From the NCBI GenBank assembly GCA_013152825.1, contig JAADFP010000095.1, positions 1 through 8,478 of the forward strand: a stretch of 8,478 bases of DNA, in the 5' to 3' direction. This document shows, one piece after another, positions 6,435-8,478 of the stretch; the stretch's first letter is position 1; each line of letters begins with the position of its first letter. A program made the translations under genes and the position numbers. The notes under the pieces are model-generated. The model was given only the letters and a program-made list of their open reading frames with translations. It had not been told where the DNA came from and searched no databases. The DNA is from Caldisericota bacterium (GTDB lineage: Bacteria > CAIJMQ01 > JAADFP01).

Positions 6435-6737
6435 GTGGTATTCTTCCTTGCTATGTTTACGTTTTTAATAGGGCTCCATATATTAGTTTCTATACTCTTG
6501 ATTCTTATTGTGCTCTTCCAGGTGGGTAAGGGAGCCGGGCTTTCCAATATTTTTGGCGGGGGTCCCAGTGGTGTATTCGGTGCTTCTACCAGTGCCTTTT
6601 TCACCCGGCTTACCTCCGGGGTGGCCATAGTATTTATGCTCACCTCCCTTTACCTCTCGCTTATTGCACACGAGAAATTCACCCAGTCTTCCCTGAAAAG
6701 CTTACTCATGAAAGAGCAGTCTCTACCCAAAAAGTGA
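6435..6737 (+). CDS. secG: SecG, subunit of the SecYEG protein translocon
   Basis: 100 residues from GTG 6435 (94 if ATG 6453 is used, which starts MFTFLIG and would also be a normal SecG N-terminus). Two membrane helices (about 10-29 and 60-78) flank the diagnostic loop FQVGKGAGLSNIFGGGPSGVFG, which carries the family's QxGKGAG and Gly-rich FGG segments, followed by STSAFFTRLT. A polar tail of about 20 residues closes the protein. SecG stimulates SecA-driven export through SecYE at the inner membrane. Its stop overlaps the GTG of the exported solute-binding protein gene. An upstream 19-codon frame and tandem repeat overlap its start region, which may affect initiation. Family assignment is firm, the exact start is not. 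Confidence 0.93.
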   Translation: MVFFLAMFTFLIGLHILVSILLILIVLFQVGKGAGLSNIFGGGPSGVFGASTSAFFTRLTSGVAIVFMLTSLYLSLIAHEKFTQSSLKSLLMKEQSLPKK

Positions 6738-8332
6738 GAAGAGTCACTGCCTTTATCCTGTTCGTCTTTTCCTTAAGCTTTGCCCTTTATCCAGGAGAAA
6801 AGCCGGATTATGGGGGAGCTATTGTGGTGGGCTCCATTGGGGATGCTTCTACGCTTATCCCTTTCGTAGCCTCGGATTCTGCTTCGCACGATATTTGTGG
6901 GCTAATCTACAATGGGCTCTTAAAATACGATAAAAATCTGAAATTAACCGGGGACCTGGCAGAATCCTGGGAAGTTTCCCCGGATAATCTGACCATTACC
7001 TTTCACCTGAGAAAAGGGGTAAGGTGGCAGGATGGTAAGCCTTTTACCGCCAGGGACTGCCTCTTTACCTACCAGAAATTAATCGATCCCAGGGTGCGTA
7101 CTCCCTATGCCTCGAGTTTCCTCCTGGTAAAAGAGGCGAAAGTCATAGATGACTATACTTTCCAGGTAACCTACAAAGAACCCTTCTCGCCGGGACTCTC
7201 ATCCTGGACCATGTGGATAGTGCCTGAACATCTTTTAAAAGGAGAAGATTTGAATACTACTCCTTATGCCAGGAATCCCGTGGGTACCGGCCCCTACAAA
7301 TTTCTGCAGTGGAAGACAGGAGACAAAATTATTTTGAAAGCCAACCCGGATTACTTTGAGGGGAGGCCCTATATTTCCCGCTACATTTACCGGATTATCC
7401 CGGACCAGGCCACCATGTTCATGGAACTCAGGGCAGGAGGCGTAGATGAAATGGGGCTTACCCCCTACCAGTTCAAACTGCAGACAGATTCGGCCTTTTT
7501 CCGGCGCAATTTCCGGAAACTCCGCTACCCCAGTTTCGGCTATACCTACCTGGGATATAACTTAAAAAATCCCTTGTTTAAAAGTAAAAAAGTTCGCCAG
7601 GCACTCACCATGGCAATTGACAGAGAAGCCATAATTAAGGGAGTTCTCCTGGGACTGGGCACTGTTTCCACGGGGCCCTTTGTTCCTTCTTCCTGGGCTT
7701 ACAACCCTGCAGTGAAACCTTTCCCATACAATCCAGCTAAAGCTAAAGAGATGTTAAAAGAAGAAGGGTGGTGGGACCATGACGGAGACGGCATTATTGA
7801 TAAAGACGGTGTCCCCTTCTCGTTTACCATCGTTACCAACCAGGGGAATATCCAGAGAAAAAAATGCGCGGAGATTATCCAGGATAACCTGGGGAAAATC
7901 GGGATTAAGGTGGAGATAAGAATAATTGAATGGGCTACTTTCTTGAGCGAATTCATTGATAAGAAAAAATTTGATGCGGTGATATTAGGCTGGGCTGGGC
8001 TGGCAGGTGACCCGGATCCCTACGATATCTGGCATTCCTCTCGCACCCGGGAAGGTGAATTCAATTTTGTCTCTTATAAAAATAAAGAAGTTGATGAATT
8101 ATTAGTAAAGGCAAGAAGAACCTTTGACCTGGAAGAGCGAAAAAAATACTACCACCGCATTCACCAGATAATCTATGACGACCAGCCATATACGTTTCTC
8201 TACGTGCCTGATTCCCTGGTAATTTTGCATAAGCGGTTCAGGGGGGTAGAACTTGCTCCCGCTGGAATCGGATATAACTTCATAAAATGGTGGGTTCCCG
8301 GGAAAGAGCAGAAGTATCATTTTGCAGAGTAA
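6734..8332 (+). CDS. Extracellular solute-binding protein, family 5 (peptide/oligosaccharide ABC transporter type)
   Basis: 532 residues, the usual size for DppA/OppA-type proteins. A short basic N-terminus and hydrophobic core (about 1-17) form a signal peptide with probable cleavage after SFA. There is no lipobox Cys, so it is not anchored as a lipoprotein. Family signatures are LAESWEVSPDNLTITFHLRKGVRWQDGKPF (about 75-104), NPVGTGPYKF (181-190), YLGYNLKNPLFKSKKVRQAL with TMAIDREAI (272-300), and the loop DHDGDGIIDKDG (348-359), a probable Ca-binding turn common in the family. It would capture peptides or sugars outside the inner membrane and deliver them to an ABC permease. No permease or ATPase gene lies in the window, so substrate and partner are unknown. 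GTG 6734 overlaps the secG stop; no clear Shine-Dalgarno is seen, pointing to coupled translation. Confidence 0.93.
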   Translation: MRRVTAFILFVFSLSFALYPGEKPDYGGAIVVGSIGDASTLIPFVASDSASHDICGLIYNGLLKYDKNLKLTGDLAESWEVSPDNLTITFHLRKGVRWQDGKPFTARDCLFTYQKLIDPRVRTPYASSFLLVKEAKVIDDYTFQVTYKEPFSPGLSSWTMWIVPEHLLKGEDLNTTPYARNPVGTGPYKFLQWKTGDKIILKANPDYFEGRPYISRYIYRIIPDQATMFMELRAGGVDEMGLTPYQFKLQTDSAFFRRNFRKLRYPSFGYTYLGYNLKNPLFKSKKVRQALTMAIDREAIIKGVLLGLGTVSTGPFVPSSWAYNPAVKPFPYNPAKAKEMLKEEGWWDHDGDGIIDKDGVPFSFTIVTNQGNIQRKKCAEIIQDNLGKIGIKVEIRIIEWATFLSEFIDKKKFDAVILGWAGLAGDPDPYDIWHSSRTREGEFNFVSYKNKEVDELLVKARRTFDLEERKKYYHRIHQIIYDDQPYTFLYVPDSLVILHKRFRGVELAPAGIGYNFIKWWVPGKEQKYHFAE

Positions 8333-8335
8333 AAG

Positions 8336-8478
8336 ATGAAGGAATTGGTTAACGAATTCTCCTGGTCTAAATCGCGGGATATTATATTTAGAGAATGTCC
8401 CAGAAAATATTATTTTAACTATTACGGCAGCTGGGGTGGATGGAAGTTTGATGCGCCGGAGAGAACCAGGCAGATTTA
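8336..8478 (+). CDS. N-terminal part of a PD-(D/E)XK nuclease-like protein (3' truncated by window)
   Basis: ATG 8336, three bases after the solute-binding protein stop, opens a frame that runs off the right edge after 47 codons. The visible residues contain FSWSKSRDIIFRECPRKYYF near 8-27, followed by NYYGSWGGW. This resembles the start of PD-(D/E)XK nuclease superfamily proteins of the Cas4/RecB-nuclease type, where an S-x-S-R-x-x-x-F-x-x-C-P-R-x-Y-Y entry motif is common and the Cys (here Cys21) can belong to an iron-sulfur cluster. The catalytic core lies beyond the window, so activity cannot be judged. There is no CRISPR array or other cas gene here, so a Cas4 role is not indicated. Only a weak ribosome binding site is visible. 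Confidence 0.75.
   Translation, partial: MKELVNEFSWSKSRDIIFRECPRKYYFNYYGSWGGWKFDAPERTRQI

Noticed and set aside
8333..8335. Possible terminator after the solute-binding protein gene
   Set aside because: Only three bases separate it from the next start; there is no hairpin followed by a T-run here, nor at any other junction I examined.

Overview
The window is a compact bacterial protein-coding segment. Every complete or partial gene reads on the + strand, and almost no base lies between genes. From the GTG of coaD to the right edge, the genes abut, overlap by 4-8 bases (mostly ATGA or GTGA junctions), or leave gaps of at most about 22 bases. I see no rRNA, tRNA, insertion sequence, CRISPR array or convincing intrinsic terminator. 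The layout suggests one long co-transcribed unit running out of the right side. The only intergenic gap upstream (81-120) holds a short perfect palindrome and the coaD ribosome binding site.

Order of genes: the last 25 codons of an unidentified gene; coaD (coenzyme A synthesis); a long-form NfeD membrane serine protease; a membrane sensor histidine kinase with a large extracytoplasmic region; a stand-alone receiver-domain response regulator; a short-form NfeD; a small helical protein of unknown function; floA (flotillin-like SPFH scaffold); a membrane-anchored Glu/Pro-rich protein of unknown function; secG (Sec translocon subunit); a family 5 extracellular solute-binding protein; and the first 47 codons of a PD-(D/E)XK nuclease-like protein.

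The central block (about 594-6412) is the most interesting part. NfeD proteins and FloA are known partners in bacterial membrane microdomains. Here two NfeD forms and FloA enclose a complete two-component pair, and two uncharacterised small proteins flank FloA. The inferred reading is a membrane-quality or membrane-microdomain module in which a sensor kinase reports to a receiver with no DNA-binding domain. SecG and an exported solute-binding protein follow immediately, so the unit is dominated by envelope functions. The co-regulation is inferred from gene packing only.

Organism: the sequence has moderate GC, purine-rich coding strands, GTG as well as ATG starts and Shine-Dalgarno sites. Together with FloA, a solute-binding protein lacking a lipobox, and tight gene packing, this fits an uncultured anaerobic or thermophilic bacterium of a deep or candidate lineage (for example Atribacterota-, Aerophobota- or Omnitrophota-like). 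The phylum cannot be fixed from this window and is a low-confidence guess.
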